A stretch of DNA of 64,000 bases, taken from positions 1 to 64,000 of the forward strand of contig VKHL01000152.1 of the NCBI GenBank assembly GCA_015146655.1, read 5' to 3'. Each line of letters starts with the position of its first letter. Within the stretch, counting starts at the first letter, position 1. Of the stretch, positions 10,874 through 20,812 are shown in pieces. A model generated the notes under the pieces. The model saw only the letters and a list, made by a program, of their open reading frames with translations, did no database searches and was not told where the DNA came from. The translations under genes were made by a program, and so were the position numbers. Origin of the DNA: Ochromonas danica (lineage: Eukaryota > Sar > Chrysophyceae > Chromulinales > Chromulinaceae).

Positions 10874-12703
10874 CTAGAGATGAGCAGACCTTGTTCTTGC
10901 TCGATTACTGTCAACTATCTGACCAGGATGAGATAAAGGAGGATAGAAAGGAATCGCTTGTTGCATATGTTTAGCATCGACTAATGCTTGCATACCCTTC
11001 GATAAGACCGTCATCTCAACCTCTGGATTGTGTTCCTGTTCATCGATATTGAAGTCAATATCATCAAAAACTCCTTCAAAGAGCTCAGGATCATATCCAG
11101 AATATCCTACATCTCCTGGCCGTAAGCCATCAATAATTGGTCCGTCTAGATCAATGCTATATCTCAACCGACCTTCGGGTTCACCAACAATAGTGTTCGA
11201 TTCAACTAAACGCTGGAAGTCCTTGCCCATTGACCAAGTGAGGAAGATGATCACAATAGTCAGGAAGAGTGCTGGAATCTCTCCGATACTGTTCAGTTTG
11301 ACTGCATCACCAGCTGCAAAGGAAGTTATCACTGAACCTGATGCTTTAGCTAATCGCGATCCAAAGACATCAATCCATGCTTTAGCTTTAAATTTGATAG
11401 ACTCAGAAGTAGGGATATAGAGCAATTCCTTAACTGGATCATGTAAAGAGAAGATCATTCCCTTTAACAAAGAAAGAAAGAAGAACAGGACATAGAGCTG
11501 TGGTGCGAGATATGTCACAATCACAGCAATAAGTAGTGTAATGGGAAATACCATTAATGACTTATCTACACCAATATGATGCACAAGGTAAGAGAAGCCA
11601 AAGAAAGAGAGGAAGAAAGAAAGAAGATTCGTCAATTGTCCAAAATGTCCCAACAGATTAGCAAAGCGATCACTATCTCCCATATCTGAAGCAGACGAAG
11701 AGGAAGAAGAAGCTTGTGCACCCATAACTTTGAACTCATAATCCAAGATGGTCATCACAATCTCATAGAGACAAGCTACACCTAGTAGCTTACTGACATA
11801 ACCATGTTGTGCGATAAGATAGAGACCTTCATAGAAATTTGACAAGATACGACCAAAGGACTTCCATAAAGTAGATTCCTTTGCTTTAACTTTCTCTTTC
11901 AATGCTGCTATTAGTACTTCTTCTTCCTCTTGAACAGGTGGAAGAATCGGATCAACTGTCTGACTTTCACTAATACTTCTTACACGTGTACGATTTGATT
12001 CTGTAATATAGTCTTTATAGGTGACATGATAAGACTTAATAAGAAGACTAACAGAGAAGATTAACATAGCTCCAAAGATAAAGAGTCCTGGAATGCCTAC
12101 TACATTACTGTTAGTAGCCAGGGTACTGCCTAAGATGGCACCAATCTGTGCGATGGCAATGATCAACCCATAGGCACCTTTTGCTTGTTCTAAATCCATA
12201 ATTGAGTTAGTAAAAGACCAGAATAAGGCTGTCATAAGTGAACCATAAGCTTCAATAGTGAAATAAGCAATCCATCCTAATAGACGATGAGGTCCTTTAC
12301 GACCATTGGTTGTTGTTACTAATCCAATATCTTCATTTGTTAATAATGCTGCTATCATCATCATGACTAATCCAAAGAAAGAAGAGACAATATGAAAGAG
12401 TGCAGGTTTTGTAACTATGGATGTTAAAAAGTCATAAATACAAACAACTAATAAAGTAGTAAGAACAGACAAAAACTTGGCCATAGGTTGATATTCAATT
12501 CCTACTGTACTAGCTAGAACAGGATCTTTTAATGAATCAATTAACCAAAATCCTGCTATAATACAAGCTAAGATTAGACCATGGAAGAGAACACGTGGAA
12601 CTTGTTTTTTGGGTACTTGGAATGATTCAGCAGCAATAGATCGAAAAAATTTCCATGTCGTAGAAGATAATTCATGATAACTAACAGGGTTATGGATTTG
12701 CAT
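10874..12703 (-). CDS. TLC-family nucleotide (ATP/ADP) transporter
   Basis: Intronless, 609 residues. A polytopic membrane protein of the TLC/NTT nucleotide transporter family (PF03219). An early segment contains FWLIDSLKDPVLASTVG, the counterpart of the plastid and Rickettsia-type LRDTKD motif in helix 1. About eleven hydrophobic segments are visible between residues 45 and 505, with a charged loop near 235-280 and a hydrophilic, acidic C-terminus of about 100 residues. Family members exchange ATP for ADP or import nucleotides across plastid, parasite or endosymbiont membranes. Nothing here indicates a plastid, so the membrane used is unknown. I saw no obvious targeting sequence. It is convergent with the DOT1-like gene. 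Confidence 0.75.
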   Translation of the reverse strand: MQIHNPVSYHELSSTTWKFFRSIAAESFQVPKKQVPRVLFHGLILACIIAGFWLIDSLKDPVLASTVGIEYQPMAKFLSVLTTLLVVCIYDFLTSIVTKPALFHIVSSFFGLVMMMIAALLTNEDIGLVTTTNGRKGPHRLLGWIAYFTIEAYGSLMTALFWSFTNSIMDLEQAKGAYGLIIAIAQIGAILGSTLATNSNVVGIPGLFIFGAMLIFSVSLLIKSYHVTYKDYITESNRTRVRSISESQTVDPILPPVQEEEEVLIAALKEKVKAKESTLWKSFGRILSNFYEGLYLIAQHGYVSKLLGVACLYEIVMTILDYEFKVMGAQASSSSSSASDMGDSDRFANLLGHFGQLTNLLSFFLSFFGFSYLVHHIGVDKSLMVFPITLLIAVIVTYLAPQLYVLFFFLSLLKGMIFSLHDPVKELLYIPTSESIKFKAKAWIDVFGSRLAKASGSVITSFAAGDAVKLNSIGEIPALFLTIVIIFLTWSMGKDFQRLVESNTIVGEPEGRLRYSIDLDGPIIDGLRPGDVGYSGYDPELFEGVFDDIDFNIDEQEHNPEVEMTVLSKGMQALVDAKHMQQAIPFYPPLSHPGQIVDSNRARTRSAHL

Positions 12704-12967
12704 CTTCCTTTCTATAAGGATAAGAGAATAGAAAAGAATTGAATAAAGATAATGTTTAACTTTCTTCTTTATTGTTATTGTACCTCACTGTTAAGAGGGT
12801 ACTGTAATTTCTTCTCATGGATCACAGATCCCAGGCAGAGCTAAAGCGACCAGGAGATTCCATGGAATTCCACATGGACTTTATACCCTATTAACTTAAG
12901 GACCATCATGCCCGCTTCCTTCAAGACCCGAGCCTAATTGAAGTTGCTGAAGAAATTGTCAATCATC

Positions 12968-13620
12968 ATGTCCTGGGCAACTGAGCGACTTGGAGAGCGT
13001 CTCTTTGTAAAGCAGCAAGATAACCCAATTGAGATCGTTTGTCATAATACTGAAGAAGTTCTCTCCGGGAAGAAGTTTGTTGGTCTTTACTTTTCCGCCC
13101 ACTGGGTAAGTGCTTTCCAAGGAAGTCATGCTTGACTCGCACTCTGTGAAGTGTCTGTGATATGAGAATTGACGTGTTTATTCTGTTCTATATGATGGTT
13201 CATTGGAATGTCCAGCTAACATATGTTTCTTGTGTGTCATTTTGTTGTTGAATTATGTCAAAGTGTGGGCCATGTCGAGCATTCACTCCAAAATTGGCCA
13301 CTTTTTATTCTGCAATGAAAGAACGTGATCCTAATGCTCTTGAGATTGTCTTCGTCTCATTTGACCATGACAAGCACAGCGCTGAACAGTACTTCGCGCA
13401 TGAGATGTCTTGGTTGGCAGTTGACCTAAGCGATAGCACGTTCCGCGAGGAGCTTGGGAACCATTATAGTGTACAAGGTATCCCTACATTGGTTGTTCTT
13501 AACAATGCCACTGGAGAGATCATCGATGAAGAAGGCGTCGATGCTTTACGCACCCGCAACTTCGATGTGGACAAGGTAAAGGAGAGATGGGAAGAATGGT
13601 CCAAGAAGAGTGACGATTAG
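12968..13620 (+). CDS. Nucleoredoxin/tryparedoxin-like thioredoxin protein
   Basis: Predicted join(12968..13105,13264..13620), 165 residues. One thioredoxin fold with the active site formed across the intron: SAHW at the exon 1 end and CGPCR at the exon 2 start give WCGPC. Downstream FVSFDHD and the cis-proline motif QGIPTLVVL match nucleoredoxin and tryparedoxin. These reduce disulfides, typically in the cytosol or nucleus. The frame is open a few codons upstream but has no ATG there, so the start at 12968 (MSWATERLGERL) is used. The 158-base intron has weak pyrimidine content before tcaaag. No signal peptide. Confidence 0.82.
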
Positions 13621-14090
13621 AGACGGCGTTCAAGTTTACGTAAAGCGCTAGCTACATCTTTATTTATTATTCATCGAGATTTAAGTTCTTGTGGACAGAC
13701 AATCCTTGCTAAAATCCTGCACTGTAATAGTTGTAATGATTTTTCATGATGCAAGACATGAACTGCAAACAATACCACTTGACCTGACACCCTTTTGGTG
13801 AATATTGCTTTACAAGTTGAAATGTTCTTCTGCATCTATGCACAACAAATAACAACATCATTCGTGGACTCTTCAAGATCTCCCACTCAGTTGAATCAGT
13901 ACTGAATCTCTCAACTCTCATTTTCTGATTTATAACTTCAGTATTGGAGGTTTGGACGGTGTGGTCAACAACACTGCCGGGCGGGAGGTGGGAAGAAGAG
14001 CGCCTCTGACTGACTGTGACCGTCTCTGCTCTCACTGCTGCTTGCTGTCAATCAGATCCAAAACAAAAGTCATCATCTTCACTTTGAATC
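13621..14090. other. Intergenic, upstream of RNase T2 gene
   Basis: Two codirectional genes flank this stretch. It should hold the terminator of the nucleoredoxin-like gene and the promoter of the RNase gene. Short frames on both strands here resemble nothing. No repeat seen. Confidence 0.4.
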
Positions 14091-14874
14091 ATGGCCTTCT
14101 TTCTCCCTCTTCTTATTGTCTTATTAGCTTTGATTGCTAATGTAGCAGGATCGAATTTGAGATGTAAGTTGTACTTTTTTTTTTTCTGTCTTTCCCTCAA
14201 TGACGTGAAATGTTTCGCATCAACTTATGTCAATTTTCTGTCTAGCTCAACACAAAGTCGAATCTAAGATGACTGGAGACATCTTTGTCTTTGCTTATAG
14301 TTGGACTCCAGAGTTCTGTTATGATGAAGATTCTTACACTGGCTGCAAGACTCCCGATGACTACTGGGGCAAGTACTTCACTATTCACGGTCTTTGGCCA
14401 CAATATTCCACTGGTGGATACCCTGCTACTTGCACCACCGAGGCTTTCAATTCTTCTATCCCTATTGAGATTGGTTGGGATACCATGACTACTTACTGGC
14501 CTAATGTTCAAGCCGCTGAGACTGATTCAAACTATGATTCTTTCTGGGAGCATGAATGGACAAAGCATGGTACCTGCTCTGGTCTTCCCCAGTATGACTA
14601 TTTCCAAAATACTATCAATCTGGCTAAGAAGTTTGGAACACCTTCTGTGGTGACTGCTAACGTTGGTGGTAGCGTCTCTGCCAGTTCTTTACGCCAGGCT
14701 TTTGGTGGCAGTACAATGGTTGCTCTTCAGTGTGAGAGCAATCAATACCTTTCTGGAGCGTATACTTGCTGGTCTCAAAGCAATGGCGTTCCCCAACAAC
14801 AGGTCACTTGCCCTAGCGATGTTCAAAAGGAGGATACTTGCTCTTCATCCACGGTCAAGATCACTTCCTTCTAA
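14091..14874 (+). CDS. Secreted ribonuclease T2
   Basis: Predicted join(14091..14163,14246..14874), 233 residues. The first exon encodes a signal peptide (MAFFLPLLIVLLALIANVAGS), found only by adding this short exon. Both catalytic segments are intact: CAS I as FTIHGLWPQYS and CAS II as FWEHEWTKHGTC, each with its catalytic histidine. There are about ten cysteines for disulfides. RNase T2 enzymes cleave single-stranded RNA to 3'-phosphates through cyclic intermediates, acting outside the cell or in vacuoles and lysosomes, so digestion or phosphate scavenging is likely. The 82-base intron has a 13-base T-rich tract early on. Confidence 0.9.
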
Positions 14875-15155
14875 AGCATTTCCTCTTATCTCCGTTTAGA
14901 AATCAACCATCAGAGATATGAGGAGCTCTACAAGGTGACGTATGGCTCTTGAGATTATTCACAGAGCGCTGTGAGTTCGGATATAGTAGTACGTGTGTTT
15001 ACCATAGAATACCTTGTCTGCCTTCTGCATTCGTGTGCCAATGCAGACAATAATTTAACGCTTGTATTTCCTTAAGGTTTATGCAACTTAGCTTCTAACT
15101 ACTCCTTTTGACTTGTGATTATTTAGAACTTTAATATAATCAAAAATTCTAAGGT

Positions 15156-18100
15156 TTACTTACTGGATTTATCGGATGTCGAATGCTCATGGAGAAGATC
15201 AGACCGAGACTGCGTCCACCAGCGCACTAAGTTCTTCTGGATAACTAACGATGCTAACGTTTTGCCTTCCGATCGATTCGGCACAGCTGGAGAACTTGTT
15301 GTTCCACCATATCCTACTACTCCCTCCTTGCTTTTCGCAGGAGTGGTATGTAATGCGGATTCTTTCTTCTCTCCGTCAGCTTCCATCATATCCTCATCTT
15401 GTCGAAGACGTTCGGCGTCGCCCTCATTTTTAACCTTGTGTTTACGATCCCTCCATGCACTTTGTAATACTCGAGCGGCTTCACGTAGGTTCATGTAGTT
15501 CTTACGTAAAAGCCAACCACGGACATTATTTTGTATTTTTCGCACTTCCTCTTCTACTTGCTGGCGCTCAAGATGCCCCATCATTGACATCGCTGCATCA
15601 AGATACTCCATGTCTGTCTCATTTAATACGCTTTGCATATCAGAGATCTCTTCTCCCGTTTTACTTCCTCTTTTGCTCTTTGCCACACTCGAGGGGACTG
15701 TAGGGTCTATGCGCTGAACAGGAGAATCTTTTCCGGTAGATGTGGTAGCCATCACTGACATATCGGAGGGTATACTATGTACTCTATTTGAAAATGATAT
15801 TCGTTGATTTGGAGGAACACCACCCAGGGCAGCCATTTGGGAATAGACAAGATTGGCATTTGGTCCGCCAAGCTGGCCCAAGGAAAGCGACAAAGCGCAC
15901 TTATCAGTGAGCGACAATGTAGCGAACGTTTCTTGCAACAACTTGGCCGTACCAGCAACGTCATCTTCATCTAATGGAAGAGCTTCCTCTTCGGCCATAC
16001 GATTGTTGTAGTTATCTTGAGATAAGTTGGAAGTCATATTTGTTGCAGAGCTGAGAAGAGCATAGACATTCTCTTGTCCAGCAAGACGTGCAATATCGAC
16101 AGCTGTTCTTCCCTTTTGATCCAATGCATTGACATTGGCGCCATTATTTAATAGAACCTCTGCCACAAGCAAATGACCAGCAGCTGCTGCCAAATGAAGA
16201 GGACTGGACCCTGACTTTGTCACTTGGTTCACATCCGCTCCACGTGCCAACAGCACTGGGATAAGCGAGTTCAAATTGTACAAACAACAATAATGGAAGA
16301 GTGAAAGGCCATTAATATCGACAGCATCAATCTCAGCACGCAGTTCTTCGTCCACCGATCCCAGCTGGACAAGTTGTTGTACAACAGCCATTATATAACG
16401 ATCCATCATGGCTTCCAACTCTTGATTAGACAAATTAGAAACTTGCAAGTCATCCAGCCATTCAACACCATCATCAACCGCACCAGCTTCTCGGGCTTCT
16501 CGGGTAAGGGATCGAGAGCGATATCCAGAACCTTCATCATGCTCCAAGGCAGACTTCATATAGCCTAACTTTTCGACTAGACGAATCTTGAATTGCCGAT
16601 CATGTTCCATCATATGAGCTGGCAATTCATGAATGTTACGGTCGTGTCCCATACTAGATGGTGCAGAAACAGAGGGCGGAGGTGAGGATTCTTCTTGCAA
16701 AGGGCGTTTACCTCGCACGCTTTGAGTTAATTCTTCCGAAACAATAGCAGGCAAAACTTCCATCCAAGTTAATGCAGTGCTGAAGAGTTCGCTCTAAATA
16801 CAAAACATATGACTTGTTACATACTGCTTCTAATAAAGTACGGTCAAATTGAACTCACATTTAAGGCCACCAAGCTCACGGACCAACGACCTGCCACGAG
16901 CAAAGGCAGCTGCCAGATCAGCACTGTATCGCTCAGCCACTCAATATCAATGAGCTTCTCTTCTGACGGTCCGGATAACTTCATCTGAAATAATGTCTGA
17001 TTAAGCAAAGCAACCTTTAAATGGAATTCAAAAGGCTCACCTGCAAGTCTCTTCTGGTGCAAGGTGAACTCAAACAAGCCATTGCTTTCACATTCTCCAT
17101 GCCAGCAGAAATCTTGTTCGGGGCAAAGTCAGTAATGGTCGCGACAGGGTTGGAAGGATTGTTTTGAGTTGCCCAGTAGCTTGATGGCCAATAAGTTGCG
17201 CTTAGTTTATTCTGTGTACTATTGGGCGAGAATGTGTTGGGACCATAGATTTCATTAGATGTATCCATCGTTTGACCAGAATTAGCTATATAATAGTCCA
17301 ATTCGCAGGGTGTAGTGACCTCCATATCAAGAAACTCATCTAAGAAGGTCATGTCTTGATTAGATTCCAGGAAACTTGCATTAATCGGATACTGAGCAGA
17401 CTGTGAATGAAAGACTGGAGCTGGTGCGACATTTGTGGTCGATGCAGGAGTGGCAGGTGGAAGAGATGGTGATGGTGTTGCTATTGAGGGTGGTGGACTG
17501 TGCTGACTGATGAAATAGGCGATGAGAGGCTGTAGAGCATGTTTCTCTGGCTTTTCGTCCTCGGTACATTCACGATAATGAACAAGTACATAGCTACGCG
17601 AATTCATCTTCACAGTTAAGCGATATATTCTTCGACGAAAATTCTACAGAATCACATGTCATAATTAACCCAGTTCTGTAACTCACAATCAAAGGAAGAT
17701 TCAAAGTCTCACCGGATTATTTGCCCCTTTAATATAAATGGCACGAATACAATCCTTGCCATGCACTTTCAACATCATATAAGTCTCTTGTAGACGCTCG
17801 GTAGCTTTCTTCCTATAACACAAAGAAGAACGAGATCACGAGGACAGGATTCAGTATGCACACGATAGAAGACGAGAGAAACTTTTCAAAACTCACTTTG
17901 ACCAAGATATTCCATCTTGTTTGAATGCAGCTTGTTCATCATAGATATAGATTTGTCCAGCTATTATGAAGACAGCCCATCATACATAACAGATAACACA
18001 GTAGACAGAGATAAGAGATAGACATGTTCTGGAATCTCATTGACTATCGTATTAAATAGCTTACATTGTGGATAGCAAGGTGGGATAAAACTTTGTTGTA

Positions 18101-18227
18101 AACCTACTGAAGCAGGATCATGAACTAATAATAGATAGATTTCCTCTGCTAGTAACCATCTATTTTGAGCGATGTCTCGTAGAAAAGGTCCAACTTCATT
18201 TAACTCAAAATTCTTCTTTAAAGCCAT
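15156..18227 (-). CDS. CAMTA-type transcription activator (CG-1, TIG, ankyrin, IQ)
   Basis: Predicted complement(join(15156..16793,16859..16984,17041..17643,17713..17812,17897..17960,18065..18227)), 897 residues. CAMTAs bind CGCG-type DNA through CG-1 and calmodulin through IQ motifs. The CG-1 domain (about 1-135) spans four exons and ends SYVLVHYRE, the family's closing motif. A Pro/Ser/Thr-rich stretch follows. A divergent TIG/IPT-like region lies at about 280-352 (ITDFAPNKIS ... WSVSLVAL). Three ankyrin repeats lie near 510-600 (SGSSPLHLAAAAGHLLVAEV). IQ-like segments near 765-815 (KIQNNVRGWLLRKNY; VLQSAWRDRKHKV) and a third near the end follow the usual order. The start MALKKNF is the first ATG before CG-1; a 5' untranslated exon is possible near 18350-18440. 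Confidence 0.82.
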
Positions 18228-18812
18228 CCCAACACTTTGAATAATACTCACAACTTGTCAAGAACAGATGAAATTGTTCTTTATGACTGATGATGATAAC
18301 AATCCTAATAAGAAAAAAGACTTTGTAGATAATTGATGATAATATTACCTCTCTGACGAACTGACCAACACAACCCCCACTGGCACAGCACAACACCGCC
18401 GGTAAAGCACTGCAAACACAAAAACGCCATACCAACACGTTTGTTTGTCAGAGGGCGGTTTTGGCTGCATTTTATGTTGTGAGTGAGGGAGAGATTTCCC
18501 GCGCAAACAATACTATTTATTGCGCGGCGGTCAGTCAGTCACTGCATCTCAGCATCGTTGTTGTTGTTATTGTTCTTCTATGATTATCCCCCCCACCTCC
18601 ATGGGATGATATAGTATTAATTTGAGGATATTGGAATCGTGTATATTCTTCACCTTTCTTATTCTTTTATTAATTTTTTTATTTCATACTTATTTAGAAC
18701 CAAAGCAAAAACATAGAACCCGCTGGTGTTGCTGTGTTGTGTTTTCTTCATTCTTTCTCTCTTTCAACTAGAAGTTCTTTCAAATTAAATCACGCCATAT
18801 CATAAAGCCAAT
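18228..18812. other. Divergent promoter region of CAMTA and EF-hand genes
   Basis: 585 bases between two start codons. Apart from the E2F-like site listed separately it holds AT-rich tracts (18580-18700). On the minus strand there is a possible 5' untranslated exon with a gtaata donor near 18350. Confidence 0.4.
18495..18507. promoter_or_regulatory. E2F/DP-like element
   Basis: TTTCCCGCGCAAA matches the E2F consensus TTTSSCGC on the plus strand, with a partial match on the other. A second GCGC cluster (ttgcgcggcgg) follows at 18520-18530. It lies between divergent start codons. Binding is inference. Confidence 0.35.
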
Positions 18813-20374
18813 ATGTCTGTGCGAGTGAGTGGGACAAGAGGATCAGTAGGCAGTCTGGAGATCAATACCGCCATGCCTATTTCCACTGCCGTGGATGATC
18901 CATTCGTACGACTGTATCAAACACCCAAATCAGTGCCGCGCGTGAAAGTGGATGAAGCTAATCAAGCCCTTGTCTCTGATCTCCCTACTCATACATTGAA
19001 GTGGATCAAGAAGAGACGATCCATGGATACAGACACTAAAGTTGTCTTATCCCCACATGGTGAACGTCAATTACGTGGCATGTTCAATAGTCTCGATATC
19101 AATAAATCGGGCACAATCAGTTTGACTGAGTTAACCGAAGCCATCGAGTATGTCCAAACCAAGACGAAAGGCACCCGAGGCTTGGAAGCTTTTCAGAATA
19201 TCGCGGGAGTTTTTGCTTCCATGGATGATAACGGCGATGGTACCATTGACTTTAATGAATTCACGCATGGTATGACTGGTACTGCTAATAGTGCCTTCGA
19301 GAAGGCCAGTCCATATGACATTGAGAAGCTCTTTTCTTACTTCGTTGAGTTTGGAGAGCGCAAGCAACGAGAGCATGCATTACGCAGAATTAGTGAAGGG
19401 ATGACGGAAGAGGTAGCACAACCGCCTGTCTCTGAGAAGACACAGTCAAATGGATCATCTCATCGTCATTTTTTTGATGGAAAGACTGCCGGTGGGATGG
19501 GAGGAAATGCTAGTGGATCTCAAACACCTTTTCTCGCGGATGCTTCATCATATCAAAGCTTTAAGACATTATTTGGAAGTGAAGAATCGACAATTCAAGC
19601 CAAGAATCACGCTATTCAACAATCTGCTGAATATGCTGCCAAGAAGGCAAAGGAGATTGAAGACCTTTTAGAAGAGTTCTTACGTAATCCCGTGCACACA
19701 GACAATGACTACACTGCCACAGAAACCAAGCTTAAAGAGATACGCAAGCAACAGATGGAGGTATTATTGTGTATGTTTATTTGATGCCTTGACAGTGTTT
19801 TGATGGTCTTTTGTTGCTTGTGGTTTAACAGGTAAAGTGCACTGATCCTGACCTTGTTGCTCTTGCTCAACGTCTTGTGGAGAAGAAGAAAAGCCTGTCG
19901 ACGAGAAGATCTTATGTATCGAATAACAATACCAATAATTCTACTCTCAGCAATTCTCGGTCATCCTCTTCTTCTTCTTTTCTGGCGGTGAAAGATGAAC
20001 AAGCCTTGAAAATGAATGCCAAGCGAGAAGCTTACGATGCTCTACGCGGTCTGACAGCAGAAGAAAATCAAAACCTTATGGCTACTGCGAGAGCGGTCTT
20101 ACAGACACATAATACTTATAATACGAACGCGAGTAGTTCCCCTAAAAATCGGCTGGCTCTCTTACGCGGAAGTCAGCAGTGTCTTCCTTCCCGAAACTCT
20201 TACTCTACCTCTTCTATTTCTCTTTCTCCGACTAAAGTATCATATCTAGCTGCACCTTCCACTATGAATGTTAATGGTACAACCAATAATTCTCCCAAGA
20301 GTTCTAGACCACCAACACGTCCTGCTCATTTAACCAAGTCGTCTTTGGTAGTTGGAGAAATTCTTGGAGTGTGA
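18813..20374 (+). CDS. EF-hand calcium-binding protein
   Basis: Predicted join(18813..19760,19832..20374), 496 residues. Two canonical EF-hand loops are present: DINKSGTISLTE (near 95-106) and DDNGDGTIDFNE (near 137-148). Each has acidic residues at positions 1 and 12 and glycine at 6, so both should bind calcium. They form one pair, followed by a helical Lys/Glu-rich region (about 270-320). A Ser/Asn/Thr-rich tail with runs of serine contains a helical segment, EAYDALRGLTAEENQNLMAT. The C-terminal half resembles no family I know. There are no membrane segments or kinase domain. Role unknown; a calcium-responsive structural or flagellar protein is one possibility. Confidence 0.8.
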
Positions 20375-20812
20375 AAACTATCTCAATACTGCTGTTCATT
20401 TTGTTTATTTAATTCTCGTTATTTTGACGATCGATTGCGGAGGAGAGTTTACTGATGCAATCATAAGATGTGTTTTCTGGATCACTAGATTGTCCTGGGT
20501 GTTCTCGATTTTATGCATTTTTTCTTTGGACTCTTCAGTCTAGGAATTTTCTACTTTGTTAGGCGTCATCATGAGATTTGATGATGTTTCGCACACTTCC
20601 TTTTGATTTGTTCGTAGTTTTAATTTGTGCTTTTCTTATTCCTGCTTCCAAGTATGCATTTAAGTGGTAACATAATGAATCACTTAATTACTATGACTAT
20701 CATTATATCAGCAATTATTGCGACATACTAAATCTACAATATAACAAAACTAGAGAAAACGAGACAATTATAACAATCATCCAAAAACTGCGTCAGAATG
20801 TCAATACGAGTC
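20375..20812. other. Convergent intergenic region
   Basis: AT-rich sequence between the EF-hand gene (+) and the first permease gene (-). No gene, RNA or repeat seen; small frames at 20352-20543 are shadows. Confidence 0.4.

Noticed and set aside
10648-10914. 88-residue minus frame
   Set aside because: Overlaps the NTT gene's 3' end in another frame and has no family or composition bias of a gene.
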